From: Grifola frondosa
Taxonomy: Eukaryota > Basidiomycota > Agaricomycetes > Polyporales > Grifolaceae
Length of the DNA stretch: 64,000 nucleotides
Direction of reading: 5' to 3'
NCBI GenBank assembly: GCA_001683735.1
Contig: LUGG01000015.1
Coordinates: 372,001-436,000, forward strand
Shown piece after piece: positions 12,028 to 24,369 of the stretch. The position numbers were made by a program, and so were the translations under genes. The notes under the pieces are model-generated. The model ran no database searches, was not told where the DNA came from, and saw only the letters and a list, made by a program, of their open reading frames with translations. Each line of letters opens with the position of its first letter. Position 1 is the first letter of the stretch.

Positions 12028-13080
12028 AGTAGATAACTGTCGTGGAACAACAGCTGAAGAGAGAAGTCCGTGTATGGCAAAGAAAGTGTGGAAGGGATAA
12101 GCGCACAGCGCGGATTGCGCCCGCGTCCGACTCAGTGCCCAAGTTATATAGCATCTTGTGGGTCCACAGAGGTCCAACGAGTTGCGAGAAGCGAGAAAAA
12201 GAACAAAAGAGGGATCGCGAATGGCAACAGAGCGCACAGAGGCGCAATAGAATACAATAGCGTCGATATGGAGAAGCCACCGGGTGTGCGGATAAATACA
12301 TCTTGTTGAAAGCGCTTAGCAAGGAAAGGCGAGAGACCTTGTCTTCCAGATCAGTATACGTCTTCCCGATGGGCTGCTGTTCTGTTTATGCCAGCCAGAT
12401 AGTCGCATATATCTGGTCTCGAATCGAAGCAAGAGTCACTAGAGCGATTTCATTGCACCACATCCCAGGAGATAAGATAATACAGATTCAAGATCAAGTT
12501 AACAGCCTAAGTGTCACGTTTGCATCGGCTGCAGCTCTAGGAGACGTTGACGGCCGAACAGCATAATGATCATTAGTCCAATGTGTACCGACTCTCGATG
12601 GGAGAACGGCCAACAGGTAGAACAACTCGAAGCGGTACAAGGCAATGAGACGTTGACTAGTCGCCATGCACGTCAACAGGCGACAGGAGGCAAAACGACT
12701 CCTGTGTGTCACGATATAGGTTGGTAGTCGCGACAAGGTCATCCAGAGACTTGAGACCAAAGCTTTGCAACACATAACTGGCATCCAGAAAGGATCGGGA
12801 TTCAGGTCGTATGATCTAATATCATGTCCTACCACTCACCAGCATCGGATTCTGGTATGGCCTGCAGTCAGCTGGGCCGACATTTCTCTGCATAAATACG
12901 ATAATATTCCAGATGCAGTGCCAGTCCAAGAGACAGTAGAACGCAATTGCGAAGGACGGGCTACGGAAGAACAAAAATACGATGCATTATACTTAATCTG
13001 AGAAGACTAAATAAACACAACTAAATATTATTTTTACAATCTTCTGAAAAAAAAAAAAGGGTTACATAGTACCCTTCGAA
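12028..13080. other. intergenic, promoter side of the coiled-coil gene
   Basis: About 1 kb with no convincing gene. AT-rich towards 13000, with an A12 run near 13048 just before the tRNA, which on the minus strand is the T-run expected for Pol III termination downstream of tRNA-Gln. Confidence 0.5.
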
Positions 13081-13176
13081 GGTGCTACCAGGGTTCGAAC
13101 CTGGGTTCCGGGAAGATATGGCTCAATGCCCGTATTGGATCAAAATCCCGAGTGATAACCACTACACTATAGCACC
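13081..13176 (-). tRNA. tRNA-Gln(TTG) with 25-nt intron
   Basis: Read on the minus strand. The acceptor stem GGTGCTA pairs with TAGCACC. The D-arm is AGTGTAGTGGTTATCACT, the anticodon stem is CGGGA/TCCCG, and the anticodon loop TTTTGAT carries TTG. The T-arm is CAGGTTCGAACCCTG. A 25-nt intron sits after position 37, the standard eukaryotic place. A run of T follows the 3' end. The mature sequence is nearly identical to the tRNA at 42188-42279; the introns differ. Confidence 0.93.
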
Positions 13177-13592
13177 TTGAACTGCTTAAGCTTATGAAAA
13201 TCCTCATTATGGTAAGAAAGTCGCATTAAAAAAATGCTCAGAATTTGCCCTAATTTGGCTTCAACGACTGTCCATAATGAAAACAAAGACAAATATTGAC
13301 TTTGAACTTCTGTGCGCCGTCGAGATCCACGCTACAACTTACATTCTAGGTTGCTATATCGTTTGGTTATCTTGACGGCTATACGACGGGTATCCTCTTC
13401 TAGAACCAAAACACGGATATTGCCAAATTTCACGCCATACGAAGCTGCTGCAATATCGTCGCCGTGGCTTCTTCAGAACCCTCTCGGATACACACTTATG
13501 AAAACAGGCCCTCTAGAGTCCATCTACCTTTGACATCCCTACCTGACAACGAGCTCTTTCGTATCGTTTTGACGCACCTACTCTTATCCACC

Positions 13593-16056
13593 ATGGCATA
13601 TGAGTCTCCTACTTCAAGTACGACCGTTGCTCGTCCACATTCCTCGCAGGGGTTGAAGAAGATCCCTCCTTATTGGTATCCTTATACCACCATGGCAAAA
13701 GCTCGCTGGTTGGGCCGCGAGATTCTTGAAGTTGTGTCCACCGAATTCCGAGACCGCTCTATGGAATACTATGTACGCCTAGTCCATTTATCCAGCGACG
13801 CTGCCTCTCCGTGGAGCTTGCATTATTGTGGTAGCGGTTGAATGGATTATGACATGTTATATGCTGCAATGTAACGTAGGCACACACCAAACATGACTTT
13901 GAATCTGATGGCATCATGTCGAGTTCACTCAATTACTACCACCATGCTGCAAGGCTCGACGCGACAACTCGTCCTCCTGGGCTCCTGATGAGGTGATGTA
14001 ACACGCTTGCTTCACCAGAGATATGCGCTAGAGTCGGGTGTGACAACGATCAATGGCAAAGTAGCCAAGCCTGAGACAATTATTGAAAACGGGGATCGCA
14101 TCGAGTAAGTGCACTCTGTGCCACGAGGTATCTTATACTCATAATACTGTGGCCTATAGAAACATAGTACACCGACACGAGCCTCCAGTAACATCCGCCC
14201 CTGTCAAAATAATCCTCCACGACAAGGAGCGTGAATTTATTGTGATCGACAAGCCCGGATCCATTGTAAGCGATTGTAACCCTGATTTGGCGCTTTTGTT
14301 GAGCTGAATGGAAGTTGTGGTAGCCCGTCCACGCGTCTGGAAGGTATTTCCGCAATAGTCTTGTAGAGATCCTGAAAAACGACTTCAAGTTCGAGAAGGT
14401 CTACAGTAAGTGTTTCTTAATATGTTGCGAATTCAGTAATGTCTGGATTTCTCACCGTATTCTAGCTGTAAACCGATTAGATCGGCTGACCTCGGGACTT
14501 ATGATCATCCCGCTTTGTGCTGCTCGCGCAAATGAGCTGTCGCGAGAGTTCGCTGCTGGTACCGTGCGAAAAGAGTACATTGCACGTTGCAGAGGTCGAT
14601 TCCCCGAGTAAGTCGCTGCATGCGCTGTCTCAATTCGATATCCTTACCATGTCTAACCCTTTCGGAAATCAGAGAGGAGGTAACATGCGAGGAGCCGCTC
14701 CTGACGATTGACAGACAAATGGGACTGAACATTGTTCACCCCGAAGGCAAGGCAGGTCGCCTCTCATGTATTCACTATCCTATCTTCATCTTTATTTGTC
14801 AGCCCGCCAAGACCATTTTTAAGCGACTACAGTATGATGCGAACACAGATACAAGCGTTCTTCGTTGTAAGTATTTGTCTTCCAAAGCACTCTGCAGGTG
14901 TGACGACACTAATGCGATGCTTCCAGGTCGTCCGTTGACCGGCAGATGTATGTGCACCAATGCATTATCATCGATGCTTTGATACTCAATATGCCACAGC
15001 TCATCAAATCCGAGTGCACCTACAATATCTAGGCCACCCAATCGCGAACGACCCCATCTATTCAGAAACGAGGATTTGGGTGAGTATGGTGCCTAACAGA
15101 TCCAATATCTATTTGTTGACTTCGGTTCGCATATAGGGAGAGAAACTGGGACAAGGCGGAGTGGATCTTACACCAAGCGACGAGCGCGTTGCACCGGTCG
15201 CCCCTCCGGAATTCTCTTTCGAAGGTGCAGATAACCCAGAGTCGCTCGCTCGTCCCGAGGATGCGCATATAGAGACGCCTGAGCCTACCATTGCGGAAGG
15301 GTCTCCTGGCATAGCAGGAGAAGAGCCGGTGGCCAATCGTCCGAAACTGCTTCCCCGGGAAACGGGGCACGATATTGGCATGGGTTCTCCCGTGCCGCTC
15401 TCTGCAGAAACTGTCGGCGTCATCACGCGATTGCGGAATATGAAGGTGCGCGCCGTCCTCCAATTCGCTTTTTTCGCTCTCTAATGGTGTTCAACTTTAT
15501 GTAGGACGAAGACGAAGATTGGAGTCGCTGGCGCGACGTGGTGTTCCGTGCGAAGGGTGCACTCTCACCATACAGAGTGCAGATTCCGTTGCCACCGCAA
15601 AATCGGCGAAGACGAGGAGGTCGGGCGGCGCTGTCCTCTCGAGGCAGCCCTGGCCCGAACGATCAATCACCTAAGGAAGAAGGCATAGATATGCCTGCCA
15701 CGCAAAGTGTGGAAGAAGCGCCAGCGCCAGCGCAGTTGACGACAGAAGAGGCCCTTGCCAAAGTGGCCCTCTTCCAAGCTGCCTCTCCGTCTCCCTCACA
15801 CGGGTCACTACAACCCTCCGCATACCCGTCTGCTACGCCATCTCCCGACCCTACACCTCCACCAGTGGCCACCTCGGCTGCACCAGAAGATGGGTCTCCG
15901 TTGTACTGTCCGGAGTGCTATCTTCCGTTGCATCGTGATCCGAAGCCGGAACGACTATACATTTTCCTCCATGCTCTGCGATATACGACGAGTTTGGGTT
16001 GTTTTGAGACGGACATGCCGGAGTGGGCAAGTGAAGGTTGGGAGTGGGATATGTAG
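13593..16056 (+). CDS. RluA-type RNA pseudouridine synthase, Pus9/Rib2 family
   Basis: Makes pseudouridine in RNA; yeast Pus9 and Rib2/Pus8 act at tRNA position 32. Eleven exons give 566 residues: 13593-13772, 14019-14104, 14160-14265, 14324-14405, 14466-14607, 14673-14751, 14803-14866, 14927-14947, 15000-15079, 15137-15445 and 15505-16056, in frame throughout. An S4-like segment comes first ([16 protein letters not shown]). The catalytic motif follows ([12 protein letters not shown], active Asp in RLDR). Next come [12 protein letters not shown] and the C-terminal motif [29 protein letters not shown]...[12 protein letters not shown] tail is typical of fungal members. The start is in a CCACCATGG context. 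The intron at 14752-14802 appears to use a GC donor. No deaminase domain like that of Rib2 is present, so Pus9 is the better guess. Confidence 0.92.
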
Positions 16057-16146
16057 AACTATATAGTATGCCTTTCGACCACATCCATGTGTGGCCTAGA
16101 TTATGAATGTAGGATCTGTATAGCAGAAGGATACAACAAAAAGCCT

Positions 16147-16226
16147 GGACATTCAGGGGATTGAACCCTGGACCTCACGCAGATAGAACATGCGAAGCGT
16201 GCGCGCTACCACTGTGCCAAATGCCC
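16147..16226 (-). tRNA. tRNA-Ala(CGC) with 9-nt intron
   Basis: On the minus strand the acceptor GGGCATT pairs with AATGTCC (one G-U). The D-arm GGCACAGTGGTAGCGC follows. The anticodon stem CACGC/GCGTG holds loop TTCGCAT with anticodon CGC, and the T-arm is CCAGGGTTCAATCCCCTG. A 9-nt intron (tgttctatc) fits after position 37. Lies just past the pseudouridine synthase gene, convergent with it. Confidence 0.88.
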
Positions 16227-16833
16227 ATATATGGAATAAAATAGCATTTCAATTCAATTCATGGCACGTGCATGTATTCCGCATACATGCAGACGACACC
16301 GACGAATATTTCTTTCTTCCTCCCACTTCACAGGGCCACTATTAGCTAATTGTGCTCCCAGCACCTCCAATTCGCAATCCAGTTGTATCTCAATTGTTTT
16401 ATTTTCTCTCGAACTCTGGGCCCTCTCAAATTCGAGACTGCAACCCTTGAAAGTTCCCAGGTGCGAAATTTCAAGAAATTTCTCATATTCTTCGTTTGTC
16501 GACCAGATCTTGGAAATTTTGGCACTTTACCAGTTCTGACACGATTCGCACATATTATCACCTACGTTCCTGTCATAGTGCACCGCAGCTGGAGCATCTT
16601 AACGGTGACCAGTGAGAATTTATCTCAATTTATCACCATGAACACTCCCGGTGATTGATGTATGCGAGCGAATTGGCCCATACAAATGAACTGATGACAA
16701 TTTATATATTAGGGATTAGCTTGCTCTTCAATAAATCAGCGCACTCCAATGAACTCGAAGAGTGCCAAAAGCGCAAGTGCTTCACTTCTTCCTTGATTGT
16801 CGCTTGCTCGTGTCTTCACTATGGATTCAGATC

Positions 16834-18732
16834 ATGCAAGCCGCGCGCAGACGTCCCGACCCAGAGACGGGACCCATACGCGGTGCACTATATGCGCGAC
16901 TGATAACACCGATTGAAGCCCTCGACGCACTCTTCTTCCACTTGGACGAAACCCTGGTCCCAACTTCCAGAAAAGCAAACACTTCCAAGTCTTATGCACT
17001 CACGGTGGCAGCACTCAAATCGATGCAAGTTCTGGGCGGCTTGGAACTCAAACAATACGCCGCAGACGAGGAGATCATTCGTCGTATCGTCAATGCTTGG
17101 CCAAGTATCTTCAAGTGGACCGTCTACATGTTCTCATTTCAGATAGAGAAGATGGACAAGACAGATCCGCGCAGAATTCTGGAGCTAGATCTGGTCGAGT
17201 CTTGTTGGCTCTCCATTGGGCAGCTCAAAGCGGTCTTGGACATCATGCGAGGTTCTCCGCCGACTCTCAAACTTGCGACACAGATGTGGCTCGAAGATAT
17301 CTTCAGCCCATGCCAACCTGTTGATCGCTCTCCTCTCGGAACATCCGTACTGACATTGTTGCTATGGGGCGCGAGTGCCGGGCAGCGGGTGGAAACGCGG
17401 ATAATGTCGCGCACCTGTTGATGAAAGTGTTTGCGAACCCTCAGATGGAGTCCGACTGGATCGGTGCCCACGTGGATCTCCTCAGCTTGTTCTGTTGCAT
17501 TGGATCGCATCCGCTGAGGACCGCGCTGCTCAGAGCGAATGCAGTACAGGTGGTGACGACCGCTCTCGTGAAGCTCTCTGTTCTCGTTAACGTCTCAGGC
17601 GAACTTGTTCATTTCTTTGCGATGAGGGCTTGCTTTTGCTACCTATCTTCCTGCTTGGACATCCCAGACGACATCACCTTGGTCTTGGAGTCTGTCGGAG
17701 CGGGTCTTTTGCAAGCATTCTGCGACTGCAGTACACAATTCTCGAAGCTGGCTTCTGAGGATCTCAAGAACGTCCTCGACATCGTGCAGGACATCGTGTC
17801 TCGCTATCTCATCTACCGCTCGGTGATCGAGGCTGTGGACAATGCCGTCTCAAAGATCGAACGCGGACCGCAGAAAGGGCGGGTTGATGCCAGCCTGGCA
17901 AAAACCGTCTGGGATACCTTTTGTGAGCTTGCTCATGAGAGGTCTGCAAGCCTCGTGGTCGCCGGCGTCCCACAAAATGGTTTGTGTGATAATAAGATGG
18001 TGTGATGCTGCTTCATTCCTCCATTTCGTCGTGCACTAATTTTGCATTACGTGTACTAGTGCCAAAAGAAGGGATATATAGATGAGTTCCGTCAGTGTAC
18101 TGTATGCCTGAATGCGCTCTACTGCTCGAAGGTCCGTAAGACCGTCAAATTTCTCATGTTGTCTTATCGACGGCTCGTATTTCAGGCATGTCAGAAGATT
18201 GCATGGAAGAAAGGCAACCACAAACAGATGTGTTCACAATGGAAGTTCGGTACGCTATACTGTATGCATCTTCACTATACTGTGTTGTTGAAACTCGAAG
18301 GGATTCTCAGTGAAGCCCGATCGATCACAGATATCATCACTCGACAGGAAATTTATAAAGAGGCTCGCCATCCACGACGCACGATCTCATCTTGCGCACC
18401 TCCGCCAGTTAGCCCAGCGGGACTTCCTCATTGTCTCGTGCTCCGATCTGGTGGTGTGCATCGACTACTGTGTTGTACCCACCGTCTTCACCTTGAAACA
18501 GCTCAGAGGATATGAGTACCAATACGATAGAGCCTTGCCGACCTACAAGGCACAGAATACGGAGTTGGTCGAAAGGGCCCAGGACGATCCTGCCTCCTTT
18601 ACGCTCATTGAGACGACGGTGACGCATGGGAGAGTTTCTTTGATCCTCTCTGACAACCTGTTCAGAAATATTGACAGCGAGTATGGAGGGTGCATAAATC
18701 TTGATGCCATGAGAATTATTTTCGGTCTGTAG
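16834..18732 (+). CDS. MYND-finger protein, tandem copy 1 (one apparent frame break)
   Basis: Member of a mushroom-expanded family: a long helical region, then a MYND zinc finger, then a C-terminal domain. The first part runs from MQAARRRPDPETGPIRGALY with helical repeat-like sequence to about 18000. After an intron (GTGTGA...ACTAG) the finger reads CQKKGYIDEFRQCTVCLNAL, then YCSK, a second intron, and ACQKIAWKKGNHKQMC, supplying C/C, C/C and H/C ligands. The C-terminal domain (LVVCIDYCVVPTVFTLKQL) ends early compared with copy 2. Around 17390 the frame shifts by one base (from ...WGASAGQ to ...GGNADNVAHLL) with no plausible intron, so the copy is a pseudogene or there is a base error. The function of the family is unknown; MYND fingers usually bind proline-rich peptides. 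The first exon may lie upstream. Confidence 0.68.
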
Positions 18733-19195
18733 GGCATGCATGTTCTCACATGTGTTCATGGATCCAGCCATTGGCAATACTCGTATTTGGTAGACGAACA
18801 GCAGCTTCAATGTATATCAGTTCGCAACACATGGATATCGAGGAGACGTTAGCGAATCATCCACGCGTTCTTCCAGATGTGTGTGGGTGCGCACATGGCT
18901 TGTTAATATTTCACCCGTGTGCATGAACAAAAAAAATGCCAAAAATGAAGAAAAAAACAACTATACGTGGGCGATCGGTGACTTCACCGATTGATCGATC
19001 GAAATAAGCGGTCAACAAGGTGTAAATAAGTGCAAGTAATAACAGTACTTATACTTACTTGTGCATTAGAGTACGGGCGCCAATTAAATATGTGACGGAC
19101 TTGCGGCGCGGAGGCTCTCTCACAGCATTCACGACCAGCCTCGAGACAGACACACTCGAATACTCTGACGAGCAATATGTCGAAAGACGAAGCAA

Positions 19196-21251
19196 GTGAC
19201 TCTTTCATCTTTTCGCGTTCTCAGGGTAGTGACATTCACTACCAATCTCCATGGCATTCAGATTTTACGAGCTGCGCGTAGAAGCACCCAAACAAAAATA
19301 GTCCCTCTGCGTCATGCATTAGATGAACGACTGATACCTCAAGATGAGGTCCTTGACATACTCTTTCTTCATCTAAATGAAAGTCGTATCCCGAAATCTT
19401 TCGCAACCAGCATGCATCCTACTATCGCGGCCGTTCAGTGCTTAGCGGCGTTCGCGAATATGGACCTTGAAGGCGATGTCGGTCGGATCATTGATGGCTG
19501 GCCTGGTATACTCAAATGGTCTGCCTACTTCTTCACGGAAACTGGCAACCGAAGGAAGGTTGCTCTGCAGGCCGTCGGAATCTGTTGGATTTCGATTATG
19601 AAACATCAAGCGATTGTGGATGCAATGGGACGTTCACCGACGTCTATCGAGCTGGCAACGCGGATGTGGCTCGAAGAGGCCATCGAGCCTTACAACTCAG
19701 CGGGACGCGCGCCTCTCAGCACCCACATACTGATGAAGTTTCTCCAGAACTCCGACGGTGAGACGGTGGACAGGATGCTGGGAACCGTCGGCGCCGATTG
19801 CAATAAAGTCGCGAAATTTGCCGTGGCAAAGCTACAAACGAGCTTTGGGGATACCCCTACCGATCCCGACGGCGTGGTCGTCCACATCACTTTTCTTACT
19901 CTGCTCTCCGGTGCAGGGCGGGCTCCACTCCTTAATGCGCTGCTTGGCGCGAACGTGAATTGGGTGGTCACAAAAGCCCTCGTTGAGGTCTCCGTTCTCG
20001 TAAATTCCCAGGAATCCGTTGACGCTATGGTAGCAATGACGTATTGCTTCGGCTACCTGCATACGTCCCTTGAGGCCACGGACGGTTTCACCTGGGTCTC
20101 ACAGTCTGTCGGTGCAGGCCTCCTGCAGGCATTCTGCAACTGCAGTCCCCATTTCTCGAAACTGGAAGCCCGAGACCTGAAGATGGTGCTTGAAGTCGTG
20201 GGGAACGTCGTTTCGCGCTTTCTCATTTACAGATCCGTGATCGAAACGGTGGAAGTTGAAATGGAGAAAATCGATAGCGGATCGCTGCAGGCGAAGCGAG
20301 TGGGTGCGAGCGTGGCGAAGCCGGTGTGGGACGCATTCCGCGCGCTTGCGCATGAGAGGGCCGTGCTCGTTCGGCTGTTCAGCACCGCCAATACACAGGT
20401 GTGCGACAACGTGCAGGTATGACGGACGATCCTTCACCATTCTCCGATCCCACACTGACTTGGTGCGCATTTTTTACTAGTGTCAAAAAAGGGCAAACAG
20501 GAAAGAGTTCCGCAGGTGTTCGGCGTGCTTAGTGACGTTCTACTGCTCGAAGGTTCGTATGTGCACCGCTATGTAGAACTGGTACACATCCGAACGTTGA
20601 AGGCCTCTAGGAGTGCCAGAAAGCTTCATGGAAGGAGGGGGACCACAAGGCTCTGTGCATCTTGCAGCAACGCCAACGGATGGGCAAGCAATCTACTATT
20701 CAAGCGATATTTTCTTTCACGCTGACTAGATATCCACAGAGGGAAAGCCCATGGACATCTCGAAACGCGACATTGCATTCCTGCAACAACTGGTCGTGCT
20801 GGAATCACGTAGGCACCTCAGGTACCTTCGCGAACGAGCCCGCCGGGACTTTCCTGATACCCCATATTCCGGCCTCGTCGTGTGCATCGACTACTCCGTC
20901 CTTCCTACAGCTCTCTCGTTGAAACGGCTGGAAGGGTACGAGTATGACTGTCCCCTGGACTCCGAGAATTTCCGCGCACGCAACGCGGTAGTCATCGAGA
21001 GGGCCAGAGATTATCCCGACATTTGCACGCTTATCGAGACGACGCTAGAGCGCAAGAGGGGAGTGTTGGCTCTTGGCCCGAGCGTATTCTCGTCCGGGAA
21101 TTCAGATGCATTTTGGGAGGTTAATCTGCCCGGAAAAGATGACCGGAATCCTCAGGGCCGTGCGGGGGAGCTCGGACGGATGTACAATGAGATCAAGCCA
21201 TATCTGGACGCCGACGGTATGTATATGGCTGATAAGTCGCGGGATGTCTAG
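19196..21251 (+). CDS. MYND-finger protein, tandem copy 2 (intact)
   Basis: Paralogue of the gene at 16834-18732, colinear along its length. The large exon 19196-20416 encodes the helical region, for example ESRIPKSFATSMHP, SVGAGLLQAFCNCSPHF and VVSRFLIYRSVIE. It is spliced to the finger exon 20481-20552 (CQKRANRKEFRRCSACLVTF, YCSK), then to about 20611-20691 (ECQKASWKEGDHKALC). The C-terminal exon from about 20742 (GLVVCIDYSVLPTALSLKRL) ends at the stop at 21249-21251. The first Met in the large exon is used, but the coding part aligned with copy 1 begins only at ILRAARRS, so the true start may be elsewhere. Its 3' part lies inside the left arm of the inverted duplication. Molecular role unknown. 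Confidence 0.75.
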
Positions 21252-21486
21252 CTTTGATTTTCAATCCGAAGTGACGTTCTCGCCAATTGGTGAGATGTTC
21301 GGACGTCTGGTGTATATATAGACAGATTGAGCATTTCGATCAGCACATAAATTAGATACATTTCCTATGAGCCTCGTCCAAACCTGGCTGCTGTCTTCAT
21401 AATTCAGCTACTACCATGTTGCGATATAAATACATCCTCGCCTCCATACACAGTACAAAGTCTCTCGCTGTCCGAAGGTATCTGAA

Positions 21487-23696
21487 TCATATATTTAGTC
21501 TCGCGAAGCTAGTGATGAGAACGAGATCGAAAATCACACGTACAGTGCCATTCTGAAGATAACTTGATACGATAAGCGACATACAGCGCGAGTGCCCAAA
21601 GAATGGAACCTATGAGCAGTCTTAAAGCTCGAGTAAAAACATAGATGGATAATATGATTACACCAAGACCTTCTTGCTCTACGAAGATAGCACCATCTGA
21701 AAGGAGGCGGGCCACAGCTTGAGCATCCTCAAAACGGTTCAACGGATTAAGCTGATATCCGAGGACGAGCACTGGACGAGACGGTTTGCGCTCCCACCCT
21801 CCAGAATGGCGTTCAACTGCGCGTATGGGCCAGAGGTGGCAGAGGTATCGTGATGACGGAAACAACTCAGCCACTGTTGGGACGAGTAACCAACGTGAGA
21901 ATTGCAGCTTCTTTACAGCTTGATGCAAGATACGCACTGGCAAGCGGGACGCTGCGAATATTGGTCATAATTGTCTCCATTGCGGCCTGCTTTATACCAG
22001 GATTGGCGTCGAAATCATCGAGAACGTCGCCACAGAATATAGGCATCAGGCCAGGACCAGATCGCTCATCCACCGTGGTGGGCATGAGTTCATCCACTTG
22101 TAATGCATATGCATCCTCATAGTATTGAGTGCGACTGTCGTCATCCATGGTCATATTGTAAATAAGAATCAGGAAATTTTTCACGCGAAGTTTCAGCAGA
22201 CGGTCGGACCTGGGCGCAGCGCTGTATCATGTAGATACACTCGTAAGTATGACATAGCCCAGATTACAAGCACGCAACTTACCGCCAGCCAGCGAAGGTA
22301 GTGCGTATGAACTGCGCAAAAATCATCAACTCGCACCGACGTCTTGCAGCGTATGAATGGACATACGGCGACGATGACCCCGGCGTAATGGAACACATCG
22401 AAGCCATTTTCAAATGGAATGGGTCCATTTATGAGCTGGCATGCTTGGACTCCCTGATGGGCGCACCGATCACAGAATGTGGTTAACACTGCATCTGCAG
22501 AATCGATATCGTCTTGCCAAACCTGTTTTACCACGCAAATTACGATCAGTCACATAACGCAATGCTGACACACAAGAACACACCGAAATCGACGACTGCT
22601 CTGTCATGCGACGAGGGTCCACTGGTCCATCGAGAATCACACGGCCGATACGCTACTCACATTTCGTCAGAGGATAGGTGAGCGAAGCATGGATTATATA
22701 CCTCCGGGAACACTGTAACAGTTCCACATCAGCGATGTCAATAAAAATTAGGCAAGTAAATGCTTCACTATCAATCAAGTAGTTTCCTGTTAAAGTCCCA
22801 TACGACATCCCCCAAAATAAAATAGAAGCACCGATCCCGTCAAAGTAATCTGACATGGCGACTACGTCTCTTGCCGTAGCCGCCGTCCCTACGTACCTCA
22901 GAAGTGAGGCGGATTCCTGTTGAAGGCACTGGTGCACGAGCTCTTCGTACTTCTTTTCATGTGTGATCACTTGTTCATAATCGGATGGCCAGTTCGTATA
23001 AGTGTGATTGTTCCGTGGAACGGCGGTGCCCATTTCCTGGCTACTGGCCACCAAAAGGTAGACAGCGATTCCGGAGAGTCAAAACATGTAAGCGCTCCGG
23101 GACTGCATCGCAAAAAAATATAGTCAACACACTTTTAACGCTTCATCAACGAGCCTCCGAGATACTCACATAGTGTGGAGGCCCCGACCACGAACGTCCC
23201 AAAAAATGATGTCATATTCTCCGCCAGTGAGGTTGTGCAATCCGATGTTAAAAAACCACATTTGCGGGGAGAGACCAGGCGCAGTGACGAAGTTCATTCC
23301 TAGTATGTATGATCGGACTGTTAACAATATTGATTAAGTAAATTCTTGTGGACTCGACTAGCCTGGATCAACGAATATCGTTCCTTTGGATGGTCCGGAT
23401 GCTTTATACTTCGTAAACGCGAGACGACCTGTGCCCCCTGAGGGGTCATGCCAGTCTAGAGGAATCTCAAAATATCCGCATTGAAAGTCGACACTGATGG
23501 CTGCTAGTTCACAGTCCTTCCATTCGACGAGATCCTGTAGCCCTCGGTAAAGATGTTAGTCCTCCTACAAGATATTGATTCTGCATCCTACCTGAGGACG
23601 CTCCGACCTGATATTTTCTTCTGACGCAAGCGATACCGGCGGGAATAGCGAAAGTATTGCAATACTGAGTGGAAACAGCACTTTGGACCATGCCAT
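21487..23696 (-). pseudogene. secreted alpha/beta hydrolase (TAP-like), left copy, frameshifted
   Basis: Mirror copy of the gene at 34617-36819. The exon plan matches: signal-peptide exon at 23696 (MAWSKVLFPLSIAILSLFPP), the nucleophile segment FWGMSYGTLTGNYLID near 22790-22840, the 11-nt microexon, and the last exon with FFGHSRCMSLIVSSYLQNG and stop at 21487-21489. In exon 4 near 23030-23050 the left copy has one base fewer than the right copy after the TFWW codons. This shifts the frame of everything downstream, including the nucleophile. One donor matching the right copy's GTCAGT is GCCAGT here. With an intact twin nearby, decay of a redundant copy is the simplest reading, but a base-call error cannot be excluded. 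Confidence 0.75.
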
Positions 23697-23967
23697 GTTA
23701 AACTCTAGATCGCAGAAGTGAGAGGTCCCGACGTTCGGATTGCAGATTTTATGCAGGGCCTGTAAAGAATTATGATAAATCAATCAATTTCCATCTGTCA
23801 AGCTCAAGATGTGATTTTTGTTCCAAGTCCGCAGACTGCGGGGTTGTTACGGGACCGCTTATCGAAGCCGATCAAAATCTTATCTATGTCGCAGTGCAGC
23901 AAGTGTGGATGCTAAATTATGTCTTCTGGGAACCTGAAAGCATCTCTCATACTTACAAGATACAGTG

Positions 23968-24205
23968 ATGTCCGACGATGCCAAGGGAGACGGTGGAGAG
24001 CAAGATTGCAGAAGCCACTGCCGAGATCGTTCGTGGGTAAAGGAGCAAGGACGGTGATTATGGGATGCGCGGGGATGAGCGGGATGGAGATTGAAGCTGT
24101 GAGGATCAGATCACCGTAAGGTCAAGACATTCGGATAATCGACGCGGTTCGGAGTGGGGGAACGGTGTTGGAAGGTCTATTCAGATGATAGATCACAGAC
24201 TCGAC
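23968..24205 (+). pseudogene. Asp/Glu/hydantoin racemase-like remnant, internal deletion
   Basis: Left-arm counterpart of the gene at 33675-34378. It keeps the leader and start (ATGTCCGACGA). It then jumps directly to the last quarter (CCAAGGGAGACGGTGGAG onward, with VIMGCAGM). Roughly 480 bp present in the right copy are missing, including the first catalytic Cys region. A short cga match at the junction could have mediated the deletion. Cannot encode a racemase. Confidence 0.75.
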
Positions 24206-24369
24206 CATGAATAAATAACTCATGTGGAGCCAAGGCTTGTACGCTCATCGCAGGAAATCCCGGCGCAAACGTTCGCAGCGCGCTGGGCTATCAATTCTAA
24301 CATGTGATATCGCATCAACACAACAGGATTTGTACTCACACGTACAGGACACGTCGTGTTAAAGTTCAG

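Larger units (their letters stand above)
20855..24335 (+). repeat. left arm of a large inverted duplication
   Basis: Matches the reverse complement of about 33545-37435. Shared landmarks in mirror order are the MYND C-terminal domain, the sequence just after its stop, the whole hydrolase gene including intron sequence, the intergenic part, and the racemase end. The match fades near the shared ggatttgtactca at about 24330. The left arm lacks most of the racemase, which explains part of its shorter length. Ends are by eye and approximate. Confidence 0.85.
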
